Shown here one piece after another: positions 35,391 through 46,831 of a stretch of DNA of 64,000 bases (positions within the stretch are counted from its first letter, which is position 1; every line of letters begins with the position of its first letter). The position numbers were made by a program, and so were the translations under genes. Location of the stretch: the NCBI GenBank assembly GCA_023614405.1, contig CM042692.1, forward strand, positions 120,893,503-120,957,502, in the 5' to 3' direction. Under the pieces are notes generated by a model that was given only the letters and a program-made list of their open reading frames with translations, was not told the DNA's origin and did no database searches. The DNA is from Avena insularis. Lineage: Eukaryota > Streptophyta > Magnoliopsida > Poales > Poaceae.

Positions 35391-38137
35391 ATGGGGAAAC
35401 CAAAGAAGTCCTCCTCTGCAGTTGGGACCAGCGCCGCCGGAGGAAAGAAGGGCGCCGCCGCTGCTCGCATCACCGATGGTGGCTGGCGGCGATCAGAGAC
35501 GCGGGAGAGCGATCTCCGCAAGCTGCGCGAGCGGAGCCTGATTCCGCAAGACACGACGGCCGTTAGACTCCCCGGCAATGAGGTAATCCCCCGTCCCCCA
35601 TCTAGGTACCGGGTTATGTTCCTCGCTTTTATGCGTGGGTTTCAGATCCAGTCCATGACTTCCTTCGTGGACTGCTCTTCTTCTATGGGGTTCAACTTCA
35701 TCATTTGTCTCCCAATTCTCTTCTCCACATTGCGTGCTTTATCACACTTTGTGAGTGTTGGCTTGGCATTGAGCCGCACTTTGGCCTCTTCCGGAAGCTT
35801 TATTCCGTGAAGAGGCAGTCTGGTTCGGATGGTGTGTATCCCATTGGAGGTTTCATCATCTCCCTCAGTCCCAATGTGCAATTCTTTTCCTTTTCCATGT
35901 CTGAATCTGTCCAGTACTGGCGGAGGAAATGGTTTTACATCCGTGACTCCGTACTGCCTGGGCAAGATTTTGGTCTCGTTCCTTTTGACCCCTCCCAGTT
36001 GATTGAGAAGAAAAGATCCTGGAAAAACCAAATCTTGGATGGTGAGGTGGCAGAGGTAGAGGCCCTGTACCATCGGGTGGAGGAGCTCCAATTGATTCCT
36101 GAGAAGGAGGTGAATGGTGTTGACATCATCCGGACGTTTCTTGAGCGTCGGGTGCAGCCTCTCCAAGCGAGGGCGCATCCGATGTTTCTTTACTCTGGGC
36201 GCCGTGATCCGACGAGGGTTTCGAGTGAGAAAATCTTCGAGGTGGAACTTGACAAAGCTCTTCGCGTGCTGTTGAAGTTCAAGGCCGACGAGAAAATCCC
36301 GGGGAAGTCGCTGGCTCCTCCCTTTTCTTCGACGTTGGCTGTGCCAAAGGTGTAGACTTATGCACGTAGTGCTCCTCTTTTGTTGTTGGGTGTTTATTTG
36401 TGTCCTTTGTTTGCTAACAAAGTTTCTTCTCATCTTGTAGAGCTTCAAAGTGCCGGGCATGGCACCACCGTTGCCCGAGAGGTATCCGAATGCCCCGGAT
36501 AATGAAGTGGTGGATTCCATGTCTGAGCTACCATCAGCGCGATCCCCAGCGGAGGATGCCGACGAGTCGAGTGAGGACCATTCGCGCAAGCGATCACGGA
36601 GCTCGAGCGAGTCTTCGGATGCTTCAACTCCTCCGACTCCTAGGAATCCTCTGGGCCTTGAGCGCCATGATGATATGCAAGGGGGTTCTTCCTCTCCCCT
36701 TCCTGCCATTCCTGTGCGGGCTGTTGCTCCGCACCCGCCAGCAAAGCGGAAGAAAGAAGAGAAGAGGGAAGAAAAGAAGGAGGAGAAGAGGGCCCGAAGG
36801 GCTTCTCCTATCTTCGACCTCAGCTCGTTGGGCTCGTAAGTTGTTCTTTGTTGTACTGTTGTTCTTTTCTTTTTGATGATGTTTGCACCTGTGCTGATTG
36901 GCTTCGTATGCAGGCAATCCTCCGGCGGCTCCAGTGATGGTGCGGGGGAGATGATGGGGGAGTCGAACATTGCGTCGCCTCCTTCTCAGACGGTGGCGAC
37001 TTCGGGTGGCGCCGCTCTGGATCCTCCTGTGCAGGAGAGGCTGGTGGTTGCGCCTCAGAATTTCGCAGGCGGGCCTGTGGGTTCGCCTTCGGAGCACGTA
37101 AGTTTTTCTGCTTCATGTCACGGGGGGAGCCCCCGAGCGTCTTCGTGTGCTGATGTTGTGTTTGCTTCTTTGTGTTGGGCGTTGCCCCCGAGTCCTGTGC
37201 TTAATGCTATTGCCTTTTCTGCAGCCTTTTGTCCAAGAGGCCAAGCAGCTGGTGGAGGAGCGCCTGATGCTGGAGGCGAAACTGCGGCAGCTGCAAGGTA
37301 TTCGTCTGCCTTGTAGTAGTCATCTTGCTATATCCTGGTCCTGTTTGTTGACACTTGCTTGTTGTAAATGCAGAGGAGCATAACGACTCTCTCCATGAGG
37401 TCGATGCTCTGAAGAAGAGCCTTGGCCAACTGGAGAAGGCGAAATTTGCCGAGGCGAAGAGCGCTCTTGAGCGAGCTTATGGTCGTGGAGGAGCAGTTGG
37501 CCACCGTTGCGGCTGCTCATGAAAAGGGGGTGGCGGAGAAGCTCATGGATGCTGCCAAGGCTATTTCGGGTGAGCGTTTAGCTTTTGTACTTGCTCTTTT
37601 TTCTGCGGATCGTCTTCTATGTTGCCTTTCTTCATGTTTTCTTCTTTTTTGTCTCAGATGCCGCAGGCATCGAGTTTGACCGTGGTGCTCTGGAGCACGG
37701 GAGTGCTCTAGATGATGCCATGTGGCGTCAAGACCGCTGCAGCAAATCTCAACTCTCTTGCCAAGGCGAAAGAGGTCCTTGGTCGCTTCTACCAGGAGCT
37801 CTTCCCGAAGGGCGCATCCCTTGAAGACGTGGGTGCTCTGGCAGAGGCTCTGTCAGCCGAAGCGCCTGCAGCGTACAAGCGCAAGCAGAAGGGCATCGAC
37901 GCGTCCATCGGGCTGGCGATGGCCATGGCGGCTGGGGCAGAGCTGGACCTGCCCCAGATTACTTCTCGGATGCCTACAGCTGCGGATGGATCCGAGGTAG
38001 CCTTCGCCGCCTACTCCGCTCGCTGCAAACGATATGGGCCTGTGCTCATTGACTTGTTGTGCGAAATGCGCATGCGTGACGGCGAGGCCAAAGCTAGGCA
38101 GTCTGGTTCAGAGGCGACTCAGTGTCCTCCGCCGTAG
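35391..38137 (+). pseudogene. Antisense gene 1 in D (Transposase_28-like), six exons, frameshifted
   Basis: Starts MGKPKKSSSAVG at 35391. Exon 1 carries RLPGNEVIPRPPSRYRVMFL and LLHIACFITLCECWLGIEPH to RRKWFYIRDS, matching the 'putative gypsy type transposon' family. Predicted exons: 35391-36349, 36441-36835, 36914-37097, 37225-37297, 37374-37569, 37658-38137; every junction has GT and AG, and frames agree across the first four junctions. Exon 2 is Ser/Lys/Glu-rich; exons 4-5 look coiled-coil. One-base frameshifts near 35640, 37478 and 37720 break it. Stop at 38137. Function unknown. It lies tail to tail with pol on the opposite strand. The name 'transposase' is historical; no catalytic motif is visible. 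Confidence 0.75.
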
Positions 38138-38299
38138 GCGTAGTAGACGTAGGGTAGCTTGTAGTCTATCTTTGCTGTAAATATCTTTTGTAGTACCATC
38201 CTTGTGCCACGTAGTGGCCTTATATACTTGAATGAATTTTTCCGAGCTGTGCTCTATCCTTGGTTGAATGTCTGTGTGCCTTCTTTTTTCTTCTGCTAT
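38138..38299 (+). other. Spacer between the two antisense units of D
   Basis: Follows the stop of unit 1 and includes several in-frame stops. It ends in a pyrimidine-rich stretch and ctatag, a possible splice acceptor for the next unit. Confidence 0.4.
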
Positions 38300-39117
38300 A
38301 GGTTCCTTCGGGTGCTGACCCGGTGGACACATCGTCCGAAAGGCCCGTGCGAGCGTTATTGGATGATTCCTCGCATCTCGCTTTTCTTCGGGATCGTGTG
38401 CGCAGCTTGGAGAGAGATTTGCTTGGGTTACGCGGTCGCGCTGACGTTTGGAAGTCCAAAGCAGACCATGGTGCAGCCAGAGAGGAGTATTTGATGGCGG
38501 ATCTGGGTCGGCTGTCCGAGCAGCTGCAATGTAAGTTCATCCTTATTTCGAGCTGTAGCTCAGTTCTTCGGGTGAGCATGCTGGCCTTACTCTTATTTTG
38601 TACGGTTGTCGCAGGTGCCAATCTTGCTCCGAGGGAAGAAAAGGAGCGTATTGCTATTCGAGTCAATTGCTTGACTCAACAGGACATGGAAGCCGGCGGC
38701 TTCTTCTGGATGGATCGTGATCGCGCCATAGTTCTGGCGACGGTGCAGGATCGTGTCTACCAGGTTTCGCGGGTGCTCCGCCAGGTGCAGACATCGCTGT
38801 CCTCGGTGCTGCACGTCATGTTTCCATTGGATGGCGTGCCGACGACCCTTGCAGGTCTTCTGATGAAGTTTCAGAGTGCCAGCAATGTCAAGGAGCTGGT
38901 GCGGCAGCAGCTCGTCGCGGGGGTGAAGGCTGCCTTGTCTCTTGTGAGGGTGCATCGCCCTGATGTAGATTTGGTTGCTGTGGCGACTAGACCACCTCCT
39001 CGACCAGATGGTGGCGAGTGGAATATGCGTCCGCATTACGCGGCTGTAAGGCAGTATGCCGAACAGATTGTAGATTTGTTTGAGCAGCGTGCTCAAGTTA
39101 TTCTTCAGAATAGATAG
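38300..39117 (+). CDS. Antisense unit 2 in D, uncharacterised protein with one predicted intron
   Basis: An open frame runs through SERPVRALLDDSSHLAFL, RDRVRSLERDLLGLRGRA (coiled-coil-like) and LGRLSEQLQ. A predicted intron 38531-38614 (GTAAGT...GCAG, 84 nt and so frame-neutral) leads into ANLAPREEKERIAIRV and a C-terminal domain ending EQRAQVILQNR at 39117. No family recognised. It could be the 3' exons of unit 1, after a mutation created the stop at 38137, or a separate gene; the spacer favours separate units but does not prove it. 5' end uncertain: the first in-frame ATG is about 38494, so the start may depend on splicing at about 38299. Confidence 0.5.
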
Positions 39118-39485
39118 GACCTGAAAATAAACAGATAGATATAAAATTTGTATATTGCGGTTGGGCGTGTATGTGCCCTTTGTTGTAAAGGTTCGCTTGT
39201 TAGCGAGCACGCAGTGCTTTGATTTAGTACGTGCCCTTTTCGTTAGCCTGACGTAGTCAGCTACTCAGGTGTACACGTGTTGTCCTCAGTCGATGAAATC
39301 GTGAGGTGGGGGGAGCCCCCGAGTGCATTTGTAGCATGTAATAAAGTTGCAGAGAAATAGTCAACCGAAGGTTGGGAGCGAGACACTTAGCTTTATTTGT
39401 AGCGTAATGGAGGAGGTACATGGTTCGGCTGAGTAGCCTTGGCTGTAAGCCTTATTGAAGGTAAAAAGGGGGTACATTGCTATGG
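39118..39485. other. Convergent 3' ends of antisense unit 2 and pol
   Basis: 370 bp between the antisense stop and the end of integrase. Contains another agcccccgag motif (39314-39323). No coding sequence supported. Confidence 0.5.
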
Positions 39486-42112
39486 ATAGAATCATCGCAG
39501 GTGCGAGATGTTCCATTGGTTGGAGTATGCGACTCCAGACTCCACGTGCTTGAGGCGATAGGCGCCACCTGGGATGACTTCGGTGATGGCATAGGGTCCT
39601 TCCCATGGCGACTCGAGTTTATTTGGTCGCTTTTGCTTAAGTCGCAAGACGAGGTCTCCTTCGACGAAGGACCTTGGGCACAGCCGGCGGCTGTGGTAGT
39701 TGCGGAGACTCTGCTGGTACACCACGGATCTAGCTGCTGCTATATCCCGTGCTTCGTCGAGTGTGTCGACGACATCTTCGAGTGCAGCCGTGGATTACCG
39801 TTATGCGACGACTCGTGGAGCCTGGTGGCGTGCTTACTGGTATACGGCCTCAGCCCGTGCATCATGAAGAATGGTGTGTAACCGGTGGAGCTGTTTGGCG
39901 TAATCGTAAGCTCCATAGACGACGGTAGCTCTTTTCCGATTTCCAGCTTTGTGCTCGAGTGAGCTCATGAGGCGCTTCTTGATGCCAGCGCCGATTAGGC
40001 CGTTGGCCTTTTCTACTTGCCCGTTTGTTTGCGGGTGTGCTACTGAGGCATATGTGATATTGATCCCGAGGCCTTCGCAGAAGTCCTGGAATTCTTCGGA
40101 GATGAAGTTCGATCCGTTGTCGGTGATGATCTGTGCGACGCCAAATCAGACAATGGATTGAAGAATTTGACGGCGGTTTTGCCCTTCCGGTTGGTGGCGG
40201 CATGGCTTCGATCCACTTGGTGAATTTGTCATCGCGACCGGGAGGAAGACGTGTCCTCCTTCGAGGATTTTGGCGGTTTGCGATCATGTCGAGGCCCCAT
40301 TGGGCAAAAGGCCGAGCTATGGGTATGGGTCGGTTCGGACCCGGTGCGTGCGGTTTGTCGGCAAACCGTTGGCACGTTGCATCTTCGGACGATGTCGCCG
40401 CGTCGCTCATGGCCGTTGGCCATAGAATCCTTCTCGCAGAAGCTTTGGCGGCGAGGCGGCTACTGCGTGGTGGCGCAGATGCCCTCGTGGATATCTTGGA
40501 GTATGGCTTTGCCGTCGTTGATGGTGACGCACCGTTGTAGTACGCCCGTGATGCTGCGTTTGTACAGCTCGCCGTTGATGATGGTGAAGGCTTTTGACCG
40601 ACGAGATACGCGCCGGGCGTCTGTCGCTTTGTCTGGCGATTCTCCATTTATCAGGAACTGGAGGTATGGACGTGTCCAAGTTTCTTCGACTGCCATGACC
40701 TGCATCAGGTTGATCATGGCGACTTCGGTATCCAACTTTTCGGGCCCTTCATGACCTTCGGGTAGCGTAGCCCCCGAGTGTTCTGCTTCTTCGGGTGATC
40801 CCTTGGGGAATTTCTGCTTGATGGATGGCACGCAGATCTGTTCGAGGAACACACCTGGTGGTACCTTTGCACAAGTGGAGTCGATGTTGGCGAGTCTATC
40901 GGCCTCCTCGTTGCTCTCTCTTCCAATGTGCCGAAGTTCGCAGCCGTCGAATTCTCCTTCGAGTGCGTTGTATAGCGCGCGGTACGCGGTCATGTTTTCG
41001 GCGTGTGCGTCGCACTCATTCATCGTCTGCTGTATGACAAGGTTGGAGTCACCATAGATGAACAGGCGCGTTGCGCCGCATATTTTTGCCAACAGGGGCT
41101 CGCGTTCTTTTGGCGTGACCAAAACTGGCGAGGTGGAGAGGAGCCGCTTGAGGCTTTCGAATGCGTCGTTGGCTTCTGGTGTCCACTCGAACTTGTCTGC
41201 CTTGCGCAGCAATTGGTAAAATGGTAGGGCTTTCTCGCCGATGCGGCTGATGAACCTGCTTAGTGCCGCTACTCGTCCTGCGAACTGCTGAACGCCCTTG
41301 AGGTTTTTCGGCTTCTCCATTGTCATGATAGCTTCGATTTTCTTCGGGTTCGCTTCGATCCCTCGTTGAGAGATGAAGTACCCGAGCAGTTGACCGGAGG
41401 GGACACCGAAGGCGCACTTTTCTGGATTGAGCTTGATCCTGTAGCGATCAAGGTTGTCGAACGTCTCGCGGAGATCGTCGATAAGTGTTCTTGCCTCCTT
41501 AGTTTTTATGACTATGTCGTCGACATAGACTTGGACGTTGCGACCGATCTGGTCCTTGAGGCAGGCCTGCATGCATCGCTGGTACATGGCACCCGCGTTC
41601 TTTAGCCCGAAAGGCATTGTGTTGTAGCAGTATACTCCGAATGGTGTAATGAATGCCGTTTTCTCTTGATCTTCGACCTTGAGTCGAATCTGGTTGTAGC
41701 CTGAGTAGGCATCGAGGAAGGAGAGTTTCTCACAACCTGCAGTCGAATCGATGATATGGTCGATCCGAGGAAGAGGGAAGTGGTCCTTAGGGCAGTGTTT
41801 ATTTAGTGACGTGAAGTCCACGCACATCCGCAGGATGTCCGTGTCCTTTTTCAGGACCATCACCGTGTTTGCCAGCCACTCGCTTTCCTTGATTTCCCGG
41901 ATGAAGTCTGCTGCGAGTAATCTGTTGATCTCCTTGCTGATAGCTTCGGCTCGTGGCTCCGACAGTCTTCGGATGGACTGCTTGACGGGCTTGGTGTCTG
42001 GGAAGACATTGAGTGCGTGCTCGGCGAATTCCCTGGGAACTCCTGGCATGTCCGCAGGACACCAGGCGAAGATTTCCCAGTGCTCACGGAGGAATTCGAC
42101 GAGCGCGCCTTC
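39486..42112 (-). pseudogene. pol: pol of element D: RT, partial RNase H, broken integrase
   Basis: The RT is intact from about 42112: VMVLKKDTDILRMCVDFTSL, SFLDAYSGYNQI, TMPFGLKNAGAMYQRCM and the catalytic YVDD (VYVDDIVIKT). The RNase H is internally deleted: RT-connection residues TPKEREPLL are followed directly by AKICGATRLFIYGDSNLVIQ, so the first catalytic Asp region is missing. The ADRLAN segment remains. After a shift near 40460 the integrase is broken in several frames; its C-terminus (FVEGDLVLRLKQKRPNKLES, SNQWNISHLR) survives at about 39492-39680. A TAG at 42113-42115 separates it in the same frame from gag-protease. Confidence 0.88.
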
Positions 42113-44128
42113 CTATGCGGTGTTGAGGTCGTTGGCGATCAGCGCCGTCTTGGAGGCATCCGTTGGATGGACCTGCACTTTTTTGGTGTTGATGGTGGAG
42201 TCGAAAGACATGTCAGGTGCGTTCTGCTTGGTGACTGGGGGTAGCCCATTGTCTGCCACTTCGTGGAGCCTTACAAGCTCGTCTTGCATGCCGAAAGACT
42301 GGGAGATTTTGTTGAAATCCCTGTCGCATTGGTCCGATCGGGTGAAGCTCCCGTGGACTGTGATGACGCCCCTTGGTCCTGGCATCTTGAGTAGTAGGTA
42401 TGCGTAGTGTGGGACGGCCAGGAATCTTGCGAATGCTACGTGTCCCAGGATGGCATGGTATTGTGATGGCCAGTCCACCACTTCGAATTCTAGGCGCTCC
42501 AGTCGAAAGTTGTCCGGCTTCCCGAAGATGACGTCGAGCCCTATTTTGCCCAGGGGAAAGATGCCCTTCCCTGGAACAATGCCGTGGAACGTTGTGTCTG
42601 ATTGTTCCAGGCTGCATTGCGGGATCCGCATAGCTGCTAGAGTACTTGCGAATATTAGGTTGATGCCGCTGCCGCCGTCCATGAAGACGCGACTCATCTC
42701 GAAGCCTCCAATCTGCGCCTCCAGCACCAGGGCAGCGTGACCAGGCGAGGATCCGCAAGGGTGATCCGCGAGTGAATGTGATGCAGGACTCGATCCGCTG
42801 AGGTACTCGAGGGATTGCGGCGAGTTGCCACGCCATGTTGATTTGTCGGGTGATTTTCTTACGCACCTGTTGGTTGGGCGTCCCTTCTGGATCATATTTA
42901 GTGCTCCCTTTGGTGGGGGGTATGCGACCCCGGCGTTGTTTTGCGCTGGTGCGACTGGTTGATGTGGGCCTCCAATAGGCGGTGGTGGAGGAGCTCCGTG
43001 TGCTATTTCACCTGGCGCAAGTGCGTTTCCGAACGCAGGAATTGGAGCTTGTTGCCTCATCTGCACCATGCTTTCGCTGAGTTTCTGGAACTCGCGGCAG
43101 TCCTTGAGCATGTGGCTAGCTTTCTTTTTGCCATCTTGTTTGTCGATGTAGAAGTGGATGGTGCATGGACCCGAAAGTTTGTCGAGTGATGAGGGTCCGT
43201 TATCACGGTCGCGGCATTGCCACGACTGCGTTGGTCGTCCGTTGTCGCGGAAGTTTCCGCTGCGGTATCCTCCGCTGTTGCGGTTGTTGTCGTTACGGCG
43301 GTCGGCGTAGCCGGCTGCGACCATGTCGGGTCCGTCGCGGTCCTCGTAGACGCGCGATCTCCTCTTGCTGCGGCGTTCGCGTCTTCGGCCGTAGTCGTCC
43401 TCTTCATCTGATTGCGCCCGCTGGATGCAATCTTCGCCGTCTGCCCAACTGTTGGCGATTTCCATGAGCTGGTCGAGTGTCTTGGGCTTTACACGTCCAA
43501 GTTTCTCCTTGAAGTCTGGGCGTTTGACGCCGTCCCTGAAGGCGTTGATGGCCCGCTCTTCGGAGATGTGTGCTGTGGAATTCTTGGTCGTAGACCAGCG
43601 CAGTATGTACGAGCGAATAGATTCACCCGTTCTCTGAGTGCAGGCTCGCAACTCTTCGATTGAGGCAGGCCTCTTGCTGGTGCCTTTGAAATTGCGGATG
43701 AAGCTATAAGCGAGCTCCTCCCAGCTTCGGATGGATCCTGATGATAGGCTACTAAGCCAGACTCGCGCCGCGCCTGTCAGCTGCAGCTGAAGGCATTGCA
43801 TGGCGGTTTCTTTGTTGCCTCCGTGAAGCTTAACGGATGACAGATGGTCACTGAGCCAGGACTTTGGATCTTGCGTGCCGTTGAATTTCGGAGTATCCGA
43901 AGGAAGCTTGAAGTTGCGTGGCATCTGTGTTCGTCCGGACGGATCTGCTGAAGCATCGAGCCCCGCAGAGTTCTCCTTCGTCTTCATCCATCTCGGATTC
44001 AGACGAGCATGCGCGTTTGGCGCGTGCTTTGTCGATCTTGCGCTGTGTAAGCCTGTCTCTGGCGTCGTAGTCGTGCTTATGGCGGTGCGAGCTCTTCTTT
44101 CTTCGAGGAAGATCGTGTTCTTCTTCAT
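42113..44128 (-). pseudogene. gag-pr: gag-protease of element D
   Basis: A 671-codon open frame. Gag core: WLSDHLSSVKLHGGNKETAM, then ARVWLSSLSSGSIRSWEELA and FKGTSKRPASIEELRACTQR. A Cys/His cluster (CTIHFYIDKQDGKKK...CREF) matches the CxxxH...H...C nucleic-acid binding motif of Tat elements. Protease segment: SRVFMDGGSGINLIFAS, with DGGS as the active-site loop of this lineage. The frame ends in TAG at 42113; pol follows in the same frame, so this is either a nonsense change or a readthrough site, and other damage in D favours a nonsense change. Upstream N-terminal gag lies in other frames (to about 45050). Confidence 0.85.
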
Positions 44129-45179
44129 CTTCGGATGAGGGGGTGGGGCTCCGGTCGCGCCTGGCCGGAGCTTTCTTCTTCGGCTCCGTAGGAGCGTCTT
44201 CGTGGAGCGCAGCTCCGATTAGTCCTAGTCCGGTGAGTGCGGACCTATGCATGGCCCTTTTCGGATCTCCCTCCGGAGGTGGGTGAGCCGCGATCTGTGA
44301 TGGCTGCCATGATCGCAGCTTGTGGTGTCTTCGGGGTGATGTTGCCGTCGGCGTCCATATCCATGAACGATGTGTGGAGAGTTCGGGTCACGTCACGCCG
44401 CTCCTTCGGGTCCATGTTTTCCACCCGAGAGTGGTGCTTGTTTCCCTGGTTTCCGTTTGTGCTAGAGCCGGGTCCCATGGCGGAGAGCGCAGCTCATCGC
44501 GCACTGGACTCAGAGGTTGCCTTCTTGCGTTTGTCGAGCGTCTCCTGCATCTTGACTTGCTTCTTGTGCTCCTCGATGAGGAGGTAGTGGTATGCCATGA
44601 GTAGATCATGTGGGGAGTCCAGAGGTAGGACTATTTCGCCGCTGACGGCGGCTTCGCCCATCCTTCTTTGCTAAGTTGGATGAGGTGGCCCCTGTTTTCC
44701 CGTTTGCTGTTTACATCCTGCGGATTGGGGTTGGCGGTGGGTTAGCGTTTCCTCGTCGGTTTGGATGATCGCGCTACGAGATGGCGCTCAGAGATTGGTC
44801 GGCTGCTGCCGTAGCTTTCGGATCCGGAACCGTAGGTTCCTTCATCCGAAGGTGGATCGCATAGATCGGATTTGCAGCTGCTGCTGTCGAAAAACTCATC
44901 TGTTGATGGTGACGTGCGTAGCACAGGATGTGGAGCCCATGAAGCGGGCCTGATTGACGGCACGGGCACCCGCTCCGGGAGGCGGAGGGTGCCAGTTTGT
45001 CCCACAGGAAGCGAAGCTCCGAACAAGATTTGAGTCCGTCGCCTCACGGCTCGAAATCCTTCATGGTATCCGGCGAGTGGGCGGTGAAGTCAGCGCCGAG
45101 AGGAGGTGATTCTCCGTCGCCGCGGAGTTGTAGATCGATCGGGTCGGAACCGTCACGACCGCACAATCAGCAGCCCCAA
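44129..45179 (-). pseudogene. N-terminal gag and leader remnants of element D
   Basis: Fragments in different frames on the minus strand (for example SDLCDPPSDEGTYGSGSES at 44742-45047, and a charged EEHKKQVKMQETLDKRKK-type stretch near 44590) look like a disordered gag N-terminus broken by frameshifts. Start codon not fixed. The last part before the primer site is leader RNA. Confidence 0.5.
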
Positions 45180-45197
45180 TTCCCACAGACGGCGCCA
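45180..45197 (-). other. Primer binding site of element D
   Basis: Minus strand TGGCGCCGTCTGTGGGAA, two bases from the 5' LTR. The tRNA was not assigned. Confidence 0.75.
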
Positions 45198-45199
45198 AT

Positions 45200-45676
45200 T
45201 GACGAGGTTTAATCTCGTCAATGCCCATTGTTATGGACTTGGGTTTTGGAGAAGATGGGGATGCTGGAGACCGTGGCACGGTTAACAGACAAGCAACCAG
45301 GGGACACGAGATTTACCTGAGTTCAGCCCCGGAGAAAAACCCTACTCACGCTTATGCGCTCTTTTATTACGGCAGAACCGAAGGTTACAGGGTGCGCAGA
45401 TTCGATCTAGCGTGGAGGTGTGTATGTCGTATGTAATCGTTGTCCTCCTCGCTGGACCCTCCTAGCCTTTATATATGAGGAGGCTAGGTCTCGGGTGCCA
45501 ATACGAGTAGGTTACAAGTTGTATTCAAACTCTAGTCTTGCTCTCCAAGGATCCGAAGGCGTCATGGGCCTGGGCCACCCGAAAATCTTCATGGGCCGGC
45601 GTATATCTGCCGTGGGCCTTCCTTGGGCTGGACCAGGTATGCTGAAGTTACGTACCCATAGGGTATAACCGTGTCA
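45200..45676 (-). repeat. 5' LTR of element D
   Basis: 477 bp, same length as the 3' LTR and few differences. Followed by the acagt duplication at 45677-45681. TATA box at 45466-45475 (minus). Confidence 0.93.
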
Positions 45677-45681
45677 ACAGT

Positions 45682-46007
45682 AGACTGATAGGGTGTGTTA
45701 GTAAACGTGAAGCTCTCAACAAAAGTTTTGGTGAGCATAGCGTATTGTGCACTCTCATCTTGCATATATGAGGTCAAACCAACCCTCTCAATCATTAGCA
45801 AGAAATCATCAAGAATACCTGCAGCTTGTAAGAAAGTAAAACAAGGAAAAGAGGATGGGTGAGCATCCCCATCATCCCTTTCACTTATATCTGAGTTGCA
45901 ATGAGATCTTCATTGTATGATGGCCTAGCTTGAGAGGCTGTTCTTGAGGGCCTCGACCTCCTACGTGCATCACTCTCAAATATCTCTCCAAAAGTATGGT
46001 TGTTCAT
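45682..46007 (-). pseudogene. Second ORF of element C, 5' part
   Basis: Start ATG at 46007 (MNNHTFGEIFESDA). Continues through TSYMQDESAQYAMLTKTFVE to the insertion point of D; the rest is 32832-33617. A one-base indel near 45885 relative to A shifts the frame, so the gene was already damaged or has decayed since. Confidence 0.7.
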
Positions 46008-46831
46008 GCTTGGTATTCTGAAATTTAAACACCTATTAAACAAGTGATTGCAAAGTAAATATAATGAAGGATTCTACTCATAGGGACTTGCAAGAGGCCT
46101 AAACATGCATCAAAACTATATCTCTAAGCATCAAACAAGCTTACAAGCCCTCATAACCAGTCACCTACAGCAGCAAAATGCTCAACATATAATCCACTAA
46201 ACACAAATCTACTTGGATAAGGGGAGGAGTCACATACCTGGGAACAAATGCTCCAAATTTCAGCAAGAAAGATGGGATGAGCAAGGAGATTGAAAAAACG
46301 AGAGCAAGCACAACAAGGACGTGATTTTGAGCTATGAACTGGAGCTTACTCGGGAGAGAGAAAAAAGTGGCAGGTGAGAGAGGTAGTAGGGGGCCAGGGG
46401 TGGCCCACACCAGGGCATGGCGCCACCCAAGGCTGGCCACGCGTGGGCCCCCCGGTACCTCCCAGGTACTCCTATGCCCCTTTTTTCATGTAAAAATTTA
46501 ATATGAATTTTCTGGAATTTTTCGAGACACTTTATTTTTGGGCATTTTTCAGAAATAGAAGAATGATTTTTCTGACAGGCAGTTTTTTTTTGAAAACATG
46601 ATGCAAGGACAAAACAAGGCTAGAACTACAGAAGTTCTAACATGCAAGCAACTAACAACAATAAGAAAACTAAACAAAAGCAAAAACTAAAATGCAAAGG
46701 ATAGAAATAAACGGAGATAATCATAATGAAAACATTGTTTTGTTCAATGGAATCCTTTTGTTAACAAGGTTGATCAAGTCTTGCTACCAAAACAATTGCA
46801 TATGAGACAAAACTTTGTACTCCACTAATGA
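46008..46831 (-). other. Spacer between protease and second ORF (element C)
   Basis: Homologous to 4535-5386 of A. No RT, RNase H or integrase remnants visible, so the pol gap is a family trait. Confidence 0.6.

Larger units (their letters stand above)
33618..45676 (-). mobile_element. Element D: Tat-like Gypsy retrotransposon with antisense genes
   Basis: 12,059 bp with perfect target duplication acagt (33613-33617 and 45677-45681). Two 477-bp LTRs differ at only a few percent of sites, so D is younger than its host. Minus strand: gag-protease, RT, part of RNase H, integrase. Plus strand, between integrase and the 3' LTR: two spliced gene-like units, the first matching the plant 'putative gypsy type transposon' (Transposase_28) family. 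Antisense genes at this place are known in Tat-lineage elements such as Grande and RIRE2. Stops, an internal deletion and frameshifts make pol non-functional. Confidence 0.9.

Noticed and set aside
35642..36970. A 442-codon minus-strand ORF opposite antisense gene 1
   Set aside because: It overlaps the Transposase_28-like exons, which have family motifs and splice sites; the minus frame has no recognisable domain and crosses the predicted introns.
42113..42115. Programmed stop-codon readthrough between gag-protease and pol of D
   Set aside because: The TAG is in frame with pol, but D has other nonsense and frameshift damage and no readthrough context is evident, so a plain nonsense mutation is the simpler reading.
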